Positions 12,577 to 24,322 of a stretch of 64,000 nt of DNA are shown piece after piece. The notes beneath the pieces were generated by a model, which searched no databases, had not been told where the DNA came from, and saw nothing but the letters and a program-made list of their open reading frames with translations. Position numbers and translations under genes: made by a program. The stretch lies in NCBI RefSeq assembly GCF_949628265.1, contig NC_088787.1, positions 11,770,501 through 11,834,500 on the forward strand, in the 5' to 3' direction. This DNA is from Cloeon dipterum. Its lineage: Eukaryota > Arthropoda > Insecta > Ephemeroptera > Baetidae. Position 1 is the first letter of the stretch; the number at the start of each line of letters is the position of its first letter.

Positions 12577-15500
12577 TTACTTCCAAATGAGTATTGCGAT
12601 CATAATCACACCACTGACAAACAAGCCGGCGGCGCTGGCATCCAAAATATACATATTTTTATCGCAATGCCAGCAAAAGGTGGCACCTGGTTCATGACAC
12701 TCGCCACTGCAACGCCTACAAGAGGTGGCGCAAGGCTCGTGGCACTTCTTGCTGCAACTGTGTCCGCACTGCATCGGCAGGCCGCACTCTTCCTCGCAAT
12801 CTGAGTCAGGGCTCCAGTCACTGCAGACGATTTCTTTGCTGTGCCTGCCGCAGGAAAAAGTGACCACGCGCACCTCTGGGCAAGGTAAGCAAGGCAAGTT
12901 GCAGAGGAGTCTGCAGCGGTGGAGACAGGACTTGCACGTCCGGAGGCACGGCTCCCAACACTTTTCTTGGTGGAAATCGGCTTTTTCGTCTGGGTGAAAT
13001 TCGACATTACATATGTGACCGCAGTTTTTTGTTTTTCCGCAGCGTTTGTTTTCTTCAACCGATGCCGGCTGCTCGACAGTCTGATGCCCTGATCTGAGAG
13101 GCCCTTTGCACGTGTCCTCACTGCAAATCCGGTCTAACTTGTACCGCTCTTTTAATGAAACTAAATGTGTCTGCATTGGATACGCGGAGCACCTGAAATT
13201 TAATTATTTTTATTAAACAGGATGAGTAAACAATTTTTTTCTTGTGCCAAATATCTCACCAACGAAAAATCATAATAAATGGAAGAGGTTTAATTGTGCA
13301 TCAATAATAAAATGAGGTGAAATACCAAGTTTCAAAATTTACGGTGTTTTGAACAGGGGACAACACATGTGGAAAATGTATAAAAATTTGGCATATATAC
13401 AATTCGAAAATCTAAAATAGCCAAAATGCGAAATATACCCATACACATGGAACTAACTAGAATAAAAAAATTATGACTTATTAGTATTTTTTTAGATAAT
13501 CGCGAGGTAAAAATAAAAAACCTATTTGATCGGGTTGTAGAAATTTTCCACACTTTGATGGAAAAAAATCACATACTGTTAGAAAATTATTTTTACGAGT
13601 TGAAAATAGCCGTGGAGAATATGAGAAATGTTTTAGTTTCAATAATTTTTGGATTTGCTTTATCCTTGTTGATTTTTTTCACAAGGAACCAGAAAAATGC
13701 AATAAAAAACTGGATTATTTAAAAAAAATTGTTCAGGAAATAGACACATTAACTATTAAAGATCTAATTATTGAGTGAAGTTTCACACCCACCTGAGTTC
13801 CAAGGAATGACTCAAAGCGCCTTGTTCGATGAGAACCTTTTTCATTGAATTCCAGGTGCTGCTTTTGGTGGAGAGGGTTTTCATATTTCCCACAATAACC
13901 AGGGCATCCTTCGCTTTGGACAAGGCCACGCCGATCCTCTTTTCATCGTCCAGAAGTCCCAAGAACCCAAGAGGGTTGCTTCTTACGAGAGAAAGAATGA
14001 TGATTTTGTTCTCCCCGCCTTGATAATTGTCAACTGTTGCAGTTTCGATAGCCCTGAAGCTCTCAAACTCTGGCAAAAGGTCTTTCTTTAAAAGCTGCAA
14101 TTATGTACTTTTAAATAAAGCAAATTTGATAATCAAACAAAATTATTTACCTGAAAGATCATATAGGTCTGTGCCGAGTAGATGGTCAAGATAGTGATGT
14201 CCTCGGGAGGAATTCCTTGCGATACCAGGTACTTGCAAAGGTCAACTACGAAAAGGGCCTCTTTTTCATTTCTGTTGCTCCCACTCCAATGATTTGTAAG
14301 GGCCTGAGAGGATTCGTCAAATTCAGGAAGATCATCCTCTTCGATTTGATGGTCAACAAAAGACACTCGCTTTGTTAAAATTTTCAGCGGTGGCAGGTCC
14401 AGCACACTCGCGTCGTGCTCCATCTCAGGGTAAATTAGGGGTGAAATCAGCTTTGTCATCTCAGGCGCCATCCTGTGCTGCACCTGGAGCTGCTTCTGGT
14501 TGCTTCTCTTCACGAGCACCCTCTCAAAAAATGAGACATGCAGTTTATAAGCTGCTAAATCGGAGAACTCCAGTTTTGGAGTAAGCTGCTTGTGTCCACC
14601 TTTGAACGGAAAATTTAAATTTTAAAATATTAAATGATTTGATAAGGGCAGGTTTACCTATCATGATTAGGTGCTTGCATTTTTCGGTCAAACAGGCCAC
14701 CAACGTGGCCTCAAGAAGTTCTGGAGCGTCTTCAACAATTACTGAAACAAATTTAAGAAATGCGAACTAATTAATTTAACATTATATAGGATAGCCAAAA
14801 TGGATTTTCACTAAATCAGAATATTTTACTGTTTCTTGAACCTCCTGATGAGCACACTCGGGTTTGATTTCATAACAACGGCACCATTTTATAATAGGCT
14901 CCTAAGATTGGCATTATGAAAACTCAAAAATTTCGGAAAACGTACAAATTTTTCTAAAAAATGGTCAAATTTTGAAAAATCAAACATTTTTTAATTAACT
15001 TTTGATAACACTAAATCGATTGATGTTTAATATTTAATATTTTCTGGGAGTTTTCCACTTTTGGCAGAAGTGAACTTTTATAATTGGAAAATCGCGTTGA
15101 AAAAAACGGCTTGCGGGAAAGAATTAATAATTTTTCAGGAATTGTTACCGATACACACCAAGCATCTCAGAAAAAAAAAATTGAAAATTAGTAGTATAAC
15201 GGGAAAAAGTTGTTTCAAACCTATTTACATTGAATTTTTCAAGAAAACTGGTGCGTGCTGCGAAGAGGCAAAGATTCGGTACAATTAATAAATGAAAAAT
15301 TGACTCATTAAGTGTCACTTTCTTAACCTGAGAATTTAAAACTATATAATCAATTAAGCTTAAATTTAGATTTTGAAAAAATATATATAGCAGCATTTGC
15401 CTGGCATTTTTAAATCAAGTAACATCAACTCACCAATTTCACAGGAAACTTTGTCTTTGTACCTGCAATGCCATTCACACACCTTGGCCGCAGTCATCCC

Positions 15501-17202
15501 GATCACGTCCTGGTGGGCCATACGCTCATGAAAAGTTCCATCCTTCTTCTTGTAATTGTGTGAGTTCAGCTCAGCGAATTTCGATTTACTGCTGCCAACC
15601 CTGACCAACTTGTTCGTGAATTTCAGCAGTCCAAGGAGAAAGCGATCAAGCGAATGGTTTGTGAAGCTCAAGACCAAAATTGGCTTTGTCAGGTTCAGGG
15701 CAGCCCTGTTTTCGATCAGAATTTGCGCCAACTTCTGACCGACGTAGGTTTTTCCAGTTCCAGGCGGCCCCGTGATCAAGGCTAACTTCCTCGTCAGGGC
15801 GGATTGCAGGGTTGCCAGCTGTGACGTGTCGAGTCCGAGTTCAGAGGCCGCGGGCCAGGTGCTTGGGTCTGTGACGTACACTGACGTAAAATCTTTGTTT
15901 ACTCCCTTCACTGTTATCAATTTGTCGTCGAGTTGTGCCAAATACCGAGGGAGATCGCAGCGTATTGTTACATGGACGAAATTTTTATGAAAGGGTATCG
16001 TGTGTATGGTACTGCGTTGAAGAACTTGGAGTACCTGAAAGGATTATTTATCTAAGCATGATGAATTTTTTGTTGAAACAAGAACGGTCTTACGAATTTA
16101 TGTCTATCAAAGTTGCTTTCGCTGACGATCATGATATAATCTTTTTCATAGATATTCTCATCCTTGTAATGTGACGTGCAGAAATTGACGAACACTTCCG
16201 ATTGTTTTAAATATGACTCGCTTGAAAAGCTCACCGTGGAGAAAAGCAGGGTTTCAAAAGAGTTGCACGTGAAGCAAATGAGAGTGCCGGGACACAATCT
16301 TTTTCTGTAGTAATCCTCGCGGCTCATTCCCATTTTGCTAGGCAGGTTACGATTGATGAATCGCACTTTGACGCCTTTATCTCTTTCTTCGCCATCAGAC
16401 GGCTTTATGAATCTAGCGACCATGTACGAAGGTGATTTCAGGTATTCGTTGTGTATTAATGGTTTCACTAGTTTCCGCAGTGAACCCACTGTCTCTTCTC
16501 GCATCAGCCAAAAGTGAGTTTCAAGGTATTGTTCAAAATTCTTGTAGGGCTCGCAAAGGAATTTAGCTTTTAACGGTGCTTTTTCGTCTTCAACAACCTC
16601 ACTGTGCGTTGGGTAAATGCAACACTTTCTAAATTTCTTACTGAGCCGCTGCTGGTAAAAGAGTCATGACAATTGTTAGAAGGAATATAATTATGAGCTT
16701 TAGAACTTACCATGCTCCTCAATGGAGTGGCTTTCTGTGGTTTATTTTTCTCAGTTTCACGCTCTGAAAAAAGAAGGAAAAATTATGAATATCTTGTGTC
16801 CACGCTGAATTAAATACACCCCGTTAAAAACGCATTTGAAGAAAACCGGGGCATTCCCTTGTTTTAATTTACGTTTAAATGTTTTGGCTAACAACTGCAG
16901 TCCGATATCAGGGAATTATAATAATAACAGAACAGTAAAATTTTATACTGTTGTATTTTTACTGAATAATTTCATTGATTTTACTAATCCATGAAATTAG
17001 GGCCGAAACTATATAAAATGTATAAATATATGTTCAAAGAGGAATATCTGGTTTTTTGTCTATTACAAAAACGGAATCCAAGAGAGCATATATTTTAAAT
17101 ACTTGAAACACTTTCACAAAATGACCTGTCCGTCAAAAAGGAATTTGGCAGTAGGAATAAGGCACAAAAATGTTAAGAAACGTAAAACATGTCACCTTTC
17201 AT
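12577..17202 (-). CDS. ZNFX1: Gene B: ZNFX1-like protein with altered helicase motifs and a C-terminal membrane anchor
   Basis: Exons on the minus strand are 17202-17196 (tentative first exon), 16763-16711, 16651-16094, 16034-15434, 14741-14658, 14599-14151, 14094-13793 and 13192-12577, giving 889 residues. The P-loop GPPGTGKT is intact (about residue 295). Motif II is VEDAPELLEA instead of EEAAE, motif III is GGHKQLTP instead of GDHKQLRP, and motif VI is SKAKDALVIVGN with lysine in place of the conserved arginine. Motifs IV (QHRMAPE) and V (VDNYQGGEN) are kept, so B is intermediate between A/D and C/E/F/G. NFX1-type cysteine repeats follow. The last 25 residues form a hydrophobic helix (AAGLFVSGVIMIAILIW) ending in lysine, typical of a tail-anchored membrane protein. 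The exon 16763-16711 ends in ATG at the site where its paralogues start, so an N-terminal extension of 19 residues is gained if the tentative first exon is right. Confidence 0.8.
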
Positions 17203-18338
17203 GGTTGGAAATGTCTTACGCAATCCTAGCGATGAACTAACAGCTGAGGTGCAGCAGCTTTTCAATTTAAACTCCCGAAGCGCTGCGCCTCGATTTTTGT
17301 TTCCAGCCGCAACACGAGATCTCCTCCCGTCCCGATCGATATCCGTTCGTTATATCTGCTGAAATTAATTCACAAATTTAGCGACGTCTGAAGGAGCTTG
17401 CGGCCACTGCGACTTACCTGGGCTTGATTTTGGTCGCGCTCTCTGGTTATGATTCACTCATTGCGTGGGTCACGTTCAAGAGACAAGCAATTAATGGTGG
17501 GGGAATATATCACGCAGGGCTGACAGCTGCTACCAAGAAAACTACCCCCTTCCAATCAAAACCGCCCACCTGTGGATGGCCAATGAACGGACGAAGGTTG
17601 TGGTGGGAAAAATACCACAGAAAAGAATTTCTGAGTCCCACGACGGATTGGAATTTTTTCAATTTATTTTATCTTTAATTGTTTGTTTATTCTCACATTA
17701 GGTCAAAATACATTCTTGTTATAAAAAAAATTTCCGTCACAAATTTTATAAAACAAATGTGAGAAAAGGCAGCATACCTGGTGAACAAAAATTTCGGTTC
17801 CCTTTTACACAATAGTAAATATTTTAAGGCAAAATAACTTGAAAACTCACATAACCATGATTGAAAATTATAAAACTGCTCTATTCAACTAAGTAAGTAT
17901 GATAGGTCATCAATTTAAAATACAATACAAGCTATCGCACGCACATTTATTAAAAATATTCTAATGGTCAGCTTTTTTTGAAGCATACTTTGTTCTATGA
18001 AGCATTATGACACATCATGCACGCACGTTTCTTTGTTAGTATTTATTTTAAAATATATTTTCTGCATATTTCCGCATCAATAAAAATAACAAATGAATAC
18101 AAAAAAATTTAAAAATATTTTACTGGCTAGGGAGAATAATTAATAAAATCAATCAAAATAATGCATGAATTGATTTCAAAGTAATAAAATATTACTTCTT
18201 GTCTTAATAGCAAGACAAAGCGCAGTGATTTTACGTCCATCCATTAGAATATACAAGCTAGCTAAAGAATAAGATAAAATATAAAATGCTATTTTAGCGG
18301 AGAGTGCTTCAACGCTTCTTTTCTTAAACATAGATAAA
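17203..18338. other. Intergenic region between B and C
   Basis: A more GC-rich stretch at about 17220-17640 probably holds the promoter of gene B, but I find no clear TATA/TCAGT pair. The rest is AT-rich, and I see no gene. The open frame at 17424-17678 has no recognisable domain. Confidence 0.4.
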
Positions 18339-21300
18339 TCAACACTGGCTGATCCTCTTTTGTCGTGTGCAACCACAGAATAAAACGGCTAACCTGCATC
18401 GCAAGCACCTTGTGTTACAATCGTTTTGGTGACAATTTTTCGTACATAAGTGTCCGCACCACATGGGCCTGTTGCAAACAGCCTTGCAAACGCCGCTGGC
18501 GGATTTCCAGTCTTTGCAGAGCACATCTTTGCTGTGCCTGCCGCAGGAATTGGTCAAGGTGCGTATTTCAAAGCAGTCAGGGTGGCATTGCCTGTAGCAC
18601 GGTAGTTTGCAGCGATGAAGACCAGCCTTGCACATTCGGAGGCACGGCTCAATACATCTTTCCCATATTTCATGCGATGAATTGTGAGCCTCGACAGGAG
18701 GGCAAACTACTTTGCATTTATGGCCGCAGCTGTTCACACCATAGCAGCGCTCTGCATACGAAAAAGTGATTCCAGAAACGCGACTTCCACTTGATTGGTT
18801 GGAGGGAGTCGCAATGTCGTTAAAAGAAACTCTCTTCACAGGCGTGGGAATTACCGGAAAAAAGTTTATCTCTGGTAAAGGAGGTGGTAAAGGTTTCTCA
18901 AGCAATTCCTGAGCTACCACTTGTGGCTGTGGTTGCTTCACAATTGGCTGGCGAGTTGATGCAGCCACTAGCGGAGCCGGGGGTGGCGGCTGTATGCGAT
19001 TCTTCAAGTTTTTCCCATTTTGATTAGTGTGCGAATTCATGCTGAAACTATTGGTGGCAGGCTCATTGCATATTTCACATGTTTCATGCGATGAATTGTG
19101 AGCCTTGCCAGGAGGGCAAACTACGCTGCATTTATGGCCGTAGCTCTTCACAACCTTGCAGCGCGCAGCATACGAATTAGTGCTTCCAGAAACGCTACTT
19201 CCACTTGAGGCATAACATTTTGATTGGTTGGAGGGAATTGTATCACCGTTGAATCTTATCTTCACAGGCATGGAAATTACCGGAAACTTTGGCATGTTAG
19301 TTTTGATCATCAGCGGAAATTGTTCTGAACTTTTGATTTTCTGAGAGGATAGCGTTGAATATCCGCTTGCATTAGAATCCTTTACAGAATTCTTAGCAGA
19401 AGAATCACTGCCGACCAACATCGGCGTTTGCTCCGTTAAAGATTTTTGAGGATACTCGCCGGGCTTTTGATGAGGGTTGTGCTTAACAGGAGAACAAGAG
19501 GGTGCAGTCAATGCTGGTGCCTGATGCGGTTTTTCGCAGCTATTTTTACTGCAAATCCACTCCGATTTGATGAGTTCTTCGTCAAAAGCAACTGCATGAG
19601 TCTTCGTAGGGTAGGTCGTGCACCTGAAGTTAGATATGGGGAATGTGTTATAAAACGTTCTCTTGCCAATTAAATTACAAGTTATTTTTCTGTCTTAGAT
19701 TTAAAAATGAAAAAAATCTAAAATTAAGTTTCATCTAACCTGAACTCCAGAAATCCATTCAGGGCATTTTGTTCCTTCAGGGACGACTCGATCGACTTCC
19801 AAGTAGGACAGCTTTTGGTGAGGGTTTGTATGTTCCCAACAATGATGAGAGCATTTTGGGCTTTACTTAAAGCCACGCCGATTCTGTTCTCCTTTTCCAG
19901 AAATCCCAAAGCTCCCCCGGAGTTGCTTCTCACAAGAGACAAAATTATGAATTTATTTTCGCCGCCTTGGAAATTGTCCACCGTTGTGACTTCGACGGTC
20001 ACCAATAACCCTTTGACCTTTGATTTTTCTTCCTTTATAAGCTATTAAAATATGCAATTATAATTTAACAATACGAGTTTTAAAACAAATAGTTCAAATG
20101 TACCTTTTTAATCAGGTCCAACTGATACGCGTAAGTGGTCAAAATAGTTATATCGAGCGGTGCCACTTTTTGCAAGAGCAAGTATTTACAGAGAGCCACC
20201 ACAAAAGATGCCTCCTGGTCATTCTTCTTGCTGTTTCCAGTCTTCCACTGTTTTTTCATAATTTGCTCTGGAGTGCGCACTTCAATTTCCTCCGGACTCT
20301 CAGGAAAATTGTGGGTGACGAAAGAAACTCGCTTTGTAAGCAATTTTAGCGCGGGCAAGCTCGTCGCACTTGCACCATGCTCCATCTTGGGGTAAATCAA
20401 TGGCGAAATTAGTTTTGTCATCTCAGGTGGCATCCTGTACTGAAATCGAAGCGGTTTCTGGCTCTCCCTGTTGTCCAACATCCTCTTGAAAAATGAGACG
20501 TTTAATTTAAATGATGCTAAATCAGGATTTTCTAGTTTTAGTTCAAGCTGCTTTAGCCCTCCTTTTAAAATAAGTATTTAATTTAATTAGTTCTTGTTCG
20601 CATATTTTTTACACGCAAATATACCAATCATTATTAAATGTTGATAATTATTTGGCAAGCATGCAAACATCTGAGCATCAAACACCACAGCGGCATCCTC
20701 GACAATCACTGAAATGTTAAAAAAACGATCAAAAAATAAGAAGCTTAAAACTATTTTCATTTATCATACAGATCCTAATAATTGACCTGGCAATCAATAA
20801 AATAATTTAGCTTTTTTAGATTAAAATTCATTAAAAAGGGTTTAGATGGCCGAGGGAAAAATATGAAATTATTTAAGTGTTCGTCTAAGTTTAATAGGAT
20901 TTCAATTAAATCCGTATTTTAAGAAGTAAAGTGATAGAGTTGCGGCAGTCATGAAAAGATTTATTAGATTTGAAAGCCCTATTTTCATTGGAATATATTC
21001 CTTTTGAGCTTAAGTTTTAAATGACAAAATTTAACTAACCCACTTCGCAGCCAAGCGAATTGAGCTTTGGACGCCAATCTGATGCCCTGGACGCTGTCAT
21101 TCCAATTACGTCCTGGTATGCGAGACGATAGTACCATGATCCTTTCAGTTTGTTGTAGTTGTAGAGGTTCAGCTGCGAAAACTTGGACTGCTGGCCGATC
21201 CGCACAATATTGTCAGTAAAGTTCAATAATCCGAGAAGAAAGCGATCAAGCGAGTGATTTGTGCTGCTGATGACCAGAATAGGCCTTTTCAGGTTCAGAG

Positions 21301-22801
21301 CTGCCTTGTTTCCGATCAAGATTTGCGCCACTGTGAGGCCAACGTAGGTTTTTCCCGTTCCAGGTGGCCCAAGGATGAATGCCAGTTCCCTCGTCAGGGC
21401 GGCTTGTAGGCTGAACAGCTGCGACTCGTCCAGTCCGATTTCAGCGGCCGTAGGCCACGAATTCGGTTCCAAAAGCCGCACTGAATTAAAATCTTGATCT
21501 ACTCCTTTGATGGAAATGGTTTTGATGCCGTTCCTCATGTATTTAGGGAGTGCATCGCTTTTAGACACTTTAATGAAATATTGAGGAAAAGGGAAGTCGT
21601 TGTCGTCGGCAAGTTGAAGGGTTTTAAGAACCTGAAGGAAACAATATCTGATCAGTTTAGCTTACATTAATACGCAGTATTATGGATTCACTTTTTTGTT
21701 TGAATTGTGGGGGTTTTAAAATTACTTCTGCAGATTAATTGTATCTTTTCACGACAAAAAAGGCCTATCAATTAACTTAAATTTAATTTGATAAATACCT
21801 GCTCATATGCTCCAAAGAAGGTTTCACTCTCAATCATCATATATTCATTTTTGTAAATATCTTCCTTGCATTCAGAGGTCAACTTGACAAATACCACAGA
21901 CTCCTTGAAATAATTCTCTTGTCTGTGGCTAATTGTGGCAAAGATCAATGTTTTGAAGAGGTTGCAAGTAAAGCAAACTAGGGAGCCAAATTTTAAGATT
22001 TGCGATGATTTCTCCTTGACGGTCTCTCCATTAGAAATTCTACTGTCAGTGAAGCGAAGCTTTACACCTAGCTTTTTTACACTTGTGTCGACGGGTCTCA
22101 AGAATTTTGCCGTCATGTAGGAAGGCGAATCTTCGTCATTTCTTTTGATTTTAAGCTGGCTCACCACTTTCCGTAGCGGACCAACTACCTCCTCTCGCAT
22201 AAGCCAAAAGTGGGTTTCCAGATATTGTTGGACATTCTTGAAAGGTTTATCTACAATATTCTCTGATAAGGGTGCTACAACATTTCCAACAACTTCAGCG
22301 TATGTCGGATAAACGCTGCAAGCTCTGAAATCCTTGCTGGGCTCCTAAAAAATCAATAAATTTCTTGCAAAATATGAGCTGCGATAAATATCCTAGCAAA
22401 TTTTTGAATATCTATATCATGCAGTTGTATGTATTGCAGTTATGTGCCCGCTATATCCTTCAGTCATGCAGAGAGTGAGTCAAATTGATTTAGAAACTCT
22501 ACTCCAGTAAAAATAAGTTTAAAATATTGTATTAAAAATTATTTACATATAATTATTAAGTAAAAGTATTTTTACTTTATATGAAATAGCTAAATCAAAA
22601 AGTATAATAAAATTTTAATATATATTATTCATTTTATTCTAGTTGTCCACATTTGGCTCATTGGCCTTTTCTGAACATATCATAGAGTGAGTACTTTCCA
22701 TGGCACATTTATTATTAATCAGAAACAAAAATTTGAAATTTTTAGTCTGATCACTAATCATTAACCTTAAAAAGTCAATTAGCATACTTAAAACTCACCA
22801 T
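18339..22801 (-). CDS. ZNFX1: Gene C: ZNFX1-like protein with altered helicase motifs and duplicated zinc-finger block
   Basis: Exons on the minus strand are 22801-22799 (ATG only), 22344-21799, 21631-21040, 20708-20625, 20561-20104, 20041-19740 and 19623-18339, giving 1089 residues, the longest of the cluster. The P-loop GPPGTGKT is intact. Motif II is VEDAAVVFDA, motif III GGLKQLELK, motif IV QYRMPPE, motif V VDNFQGGEN and motif VI SKAQNALIIVGN, so the motif III aspartate and motif VI arginine are lost. The last exon holds a proline-rich linker (PPPPAPLVAA) between two copies of a PSNQS...SYA.RC...GHKC..VCPP block. In the first copy a key cysteine of CGHKC has become tyrosine (YGHKC), so it is degenerate. 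A full run of NFX1-type repeats follows the second copy. By family it would be a cytoplasmic RNA-binding defence protein; catalytic activity is doubtful. Confidence 0.83.
18640..19290 (-). repeat. Intragenic duplication in the last exon of gene C
   Basis: Roughly 18640-18866 and 19055-19290 are diverged direct copies. They share the 17-mer CATGCGATGAATTGTGA (18671 and 19084), the GGAATTACCGGAAA/GAAATTACCGGAAA word and the encoded PSNQS and AHNSSHE peptides. The duplication added about 135 codons together with the proline-rich linker. Confidence 0.65.
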
Positions 22802-22886
22802 ATTTTGAAATTCAGGTCTCGTCAGGGCGTCTCAAGTTCCTCTTACATTTCCTTAATGTGACATCTTTTCTTTTTTAGCTCTTTAA
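22799..22886 (-). other. 5'UTR/start-codon exon of gene C
   Basis: The exon is bounded by an acceptor TCTGTTGCAG and a donor ATG|GTGAGT. Only the final ATG is coding. Upstream in the exon are two very short upstream reading frames, ATG-TCA-CAT-TAA and ATG-TAA, which could dampen translation. Confidence 0.5.
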
Positions 22887-24322
22887 CTGCAACAGACGAA
22901 AATTATTTGAAGATTAATACCAATTTAATTTTTTTAAGACAACAAAATATTGAAAATGAACTAAAATCTATTGTGAAATTCTAATTAACGCATTGCTCAT
23001 CGAACTCAAATTTAAATTAAAGGTCAAATTAATACAAAAAACTTATGGGCGCGGCACAAGAAGCACACTAACAATAATATACCGAGAGATTTACTCTTTC
23101 CAAATTCCCAACTGATTAAGTATAACAAGCGAAATAATTTATCAGTCTCATATTTGCCAGGAGAAATGGCCGCACAAGGATAAGAAAATACATGAACGTC
23201 AATCACTTGAACTAATTTGATAAGATAGTAATATTTTTAATAATTAAATCTTAATCTGTGCTGTTGTCCTGCAATCACAAATATGCGAATTTAGAGGACT
23301 AATTGATTTTGGTTTTTTTACCAACTGCGATTATGAACAAATAAATTAGAACTTTATGAAAGTTAAAACATCTGCAGGCATTTTTATACAGTATCTGAAT
23401 TTTTATCAATTTAAGATATACTTAAATCGCTTATTCTGGCGAAATTTAATTAATTTGGTCAAAAAATGTGCAAGTGAATTCAAGTCACTAAAAGATGCCA
23501 ATGACACAGCACTAAAACATTTTAAAAACATGCGAAACATGAAGTTGATTATAAATTGGGAGATTGTACGCAGGGCACAAAAATAAACTAAAAAATGGAA
23601 TTCAACTTACTTAATGCGTGCAGCAGCCGCCTGGAGTGAATGCATGGTTGTTGTGTGTGTGTCTGAAGTAATGACACGAGCACGCACAACATTGATAAGA
23701 TATTATTTGTAGATGCAGACTGCAAAACGTGATTAAAAAGATGGAACAATACAATCACAAAGAGCACTAAACACTAAATAAAAATAGCTGAACAGAGAGT
23801 TGTGAAGAGACTGCAACACTTAAAATTGTCTTATCAGTAGCTTGGTGCATGAAGGAAACTATAAATCAATTTTTAATGCCAATCACCAAAAAATTGATAT
23901 TGAATTTCATTGAAATAAAAATCGCATGTTACTGTGGTTCTCAATATCAACTTTAAAACTATATTTTGGTAGAAAATTCATCATTTACAAGTAAGGTAGA
24001 GTTGCATATCAAATAGTAAATCAGATTGAATGTTCACAAATTCAAAACATTATCTCCGATCATGCAAAAAAATAAAAAACTAGCTTTTGGCTGCTCATCA
24101 TCAAAGTTTGTGAAAAACCTAATCTTAAGCACAAATTAGATATAAACTGACATATCATTATACTAACAAGGAATTAATATGATTGTCACATACAAATTAT
24201 TAGAAATTTTACTTCACATTAGTGTATATTTTCGGAATAAACGAAATTTAGCTTTCCAAATTTGGATTCTGCGATTAATAACGCCATCAAAGGACTAAGA
24301 CTAAAAATTTTGTTACTCGAGC
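22887..24322. other. Intergenic region between C and D
   Basis: This AT-rich stretch should contain the promoter and first 5'UTR exon of gene C on the minus strand. A candidate splice donor (CATT|AAGTAAGTTG context) lies near 23605-23625 but is not firm. I see no other gene. Confidence 0.35.

Noticed and set aside
12606-13121. 171-residue open frame overlapping the last exon of gene B on the same strand
   Set aside because: The alternative frame lacks the cysteine spacing of NFX1 repeats. The 12577-13192 frame continues the phase of the upstream exons.
18339-19623. Reading the cysteine repeats as RING fingers or metallothionein
   Set aside because: The spacing with repeated CGH(K/Q)C..(V/K)C..(C/H) and the upstream helicase core fit NFX1-type fingers.
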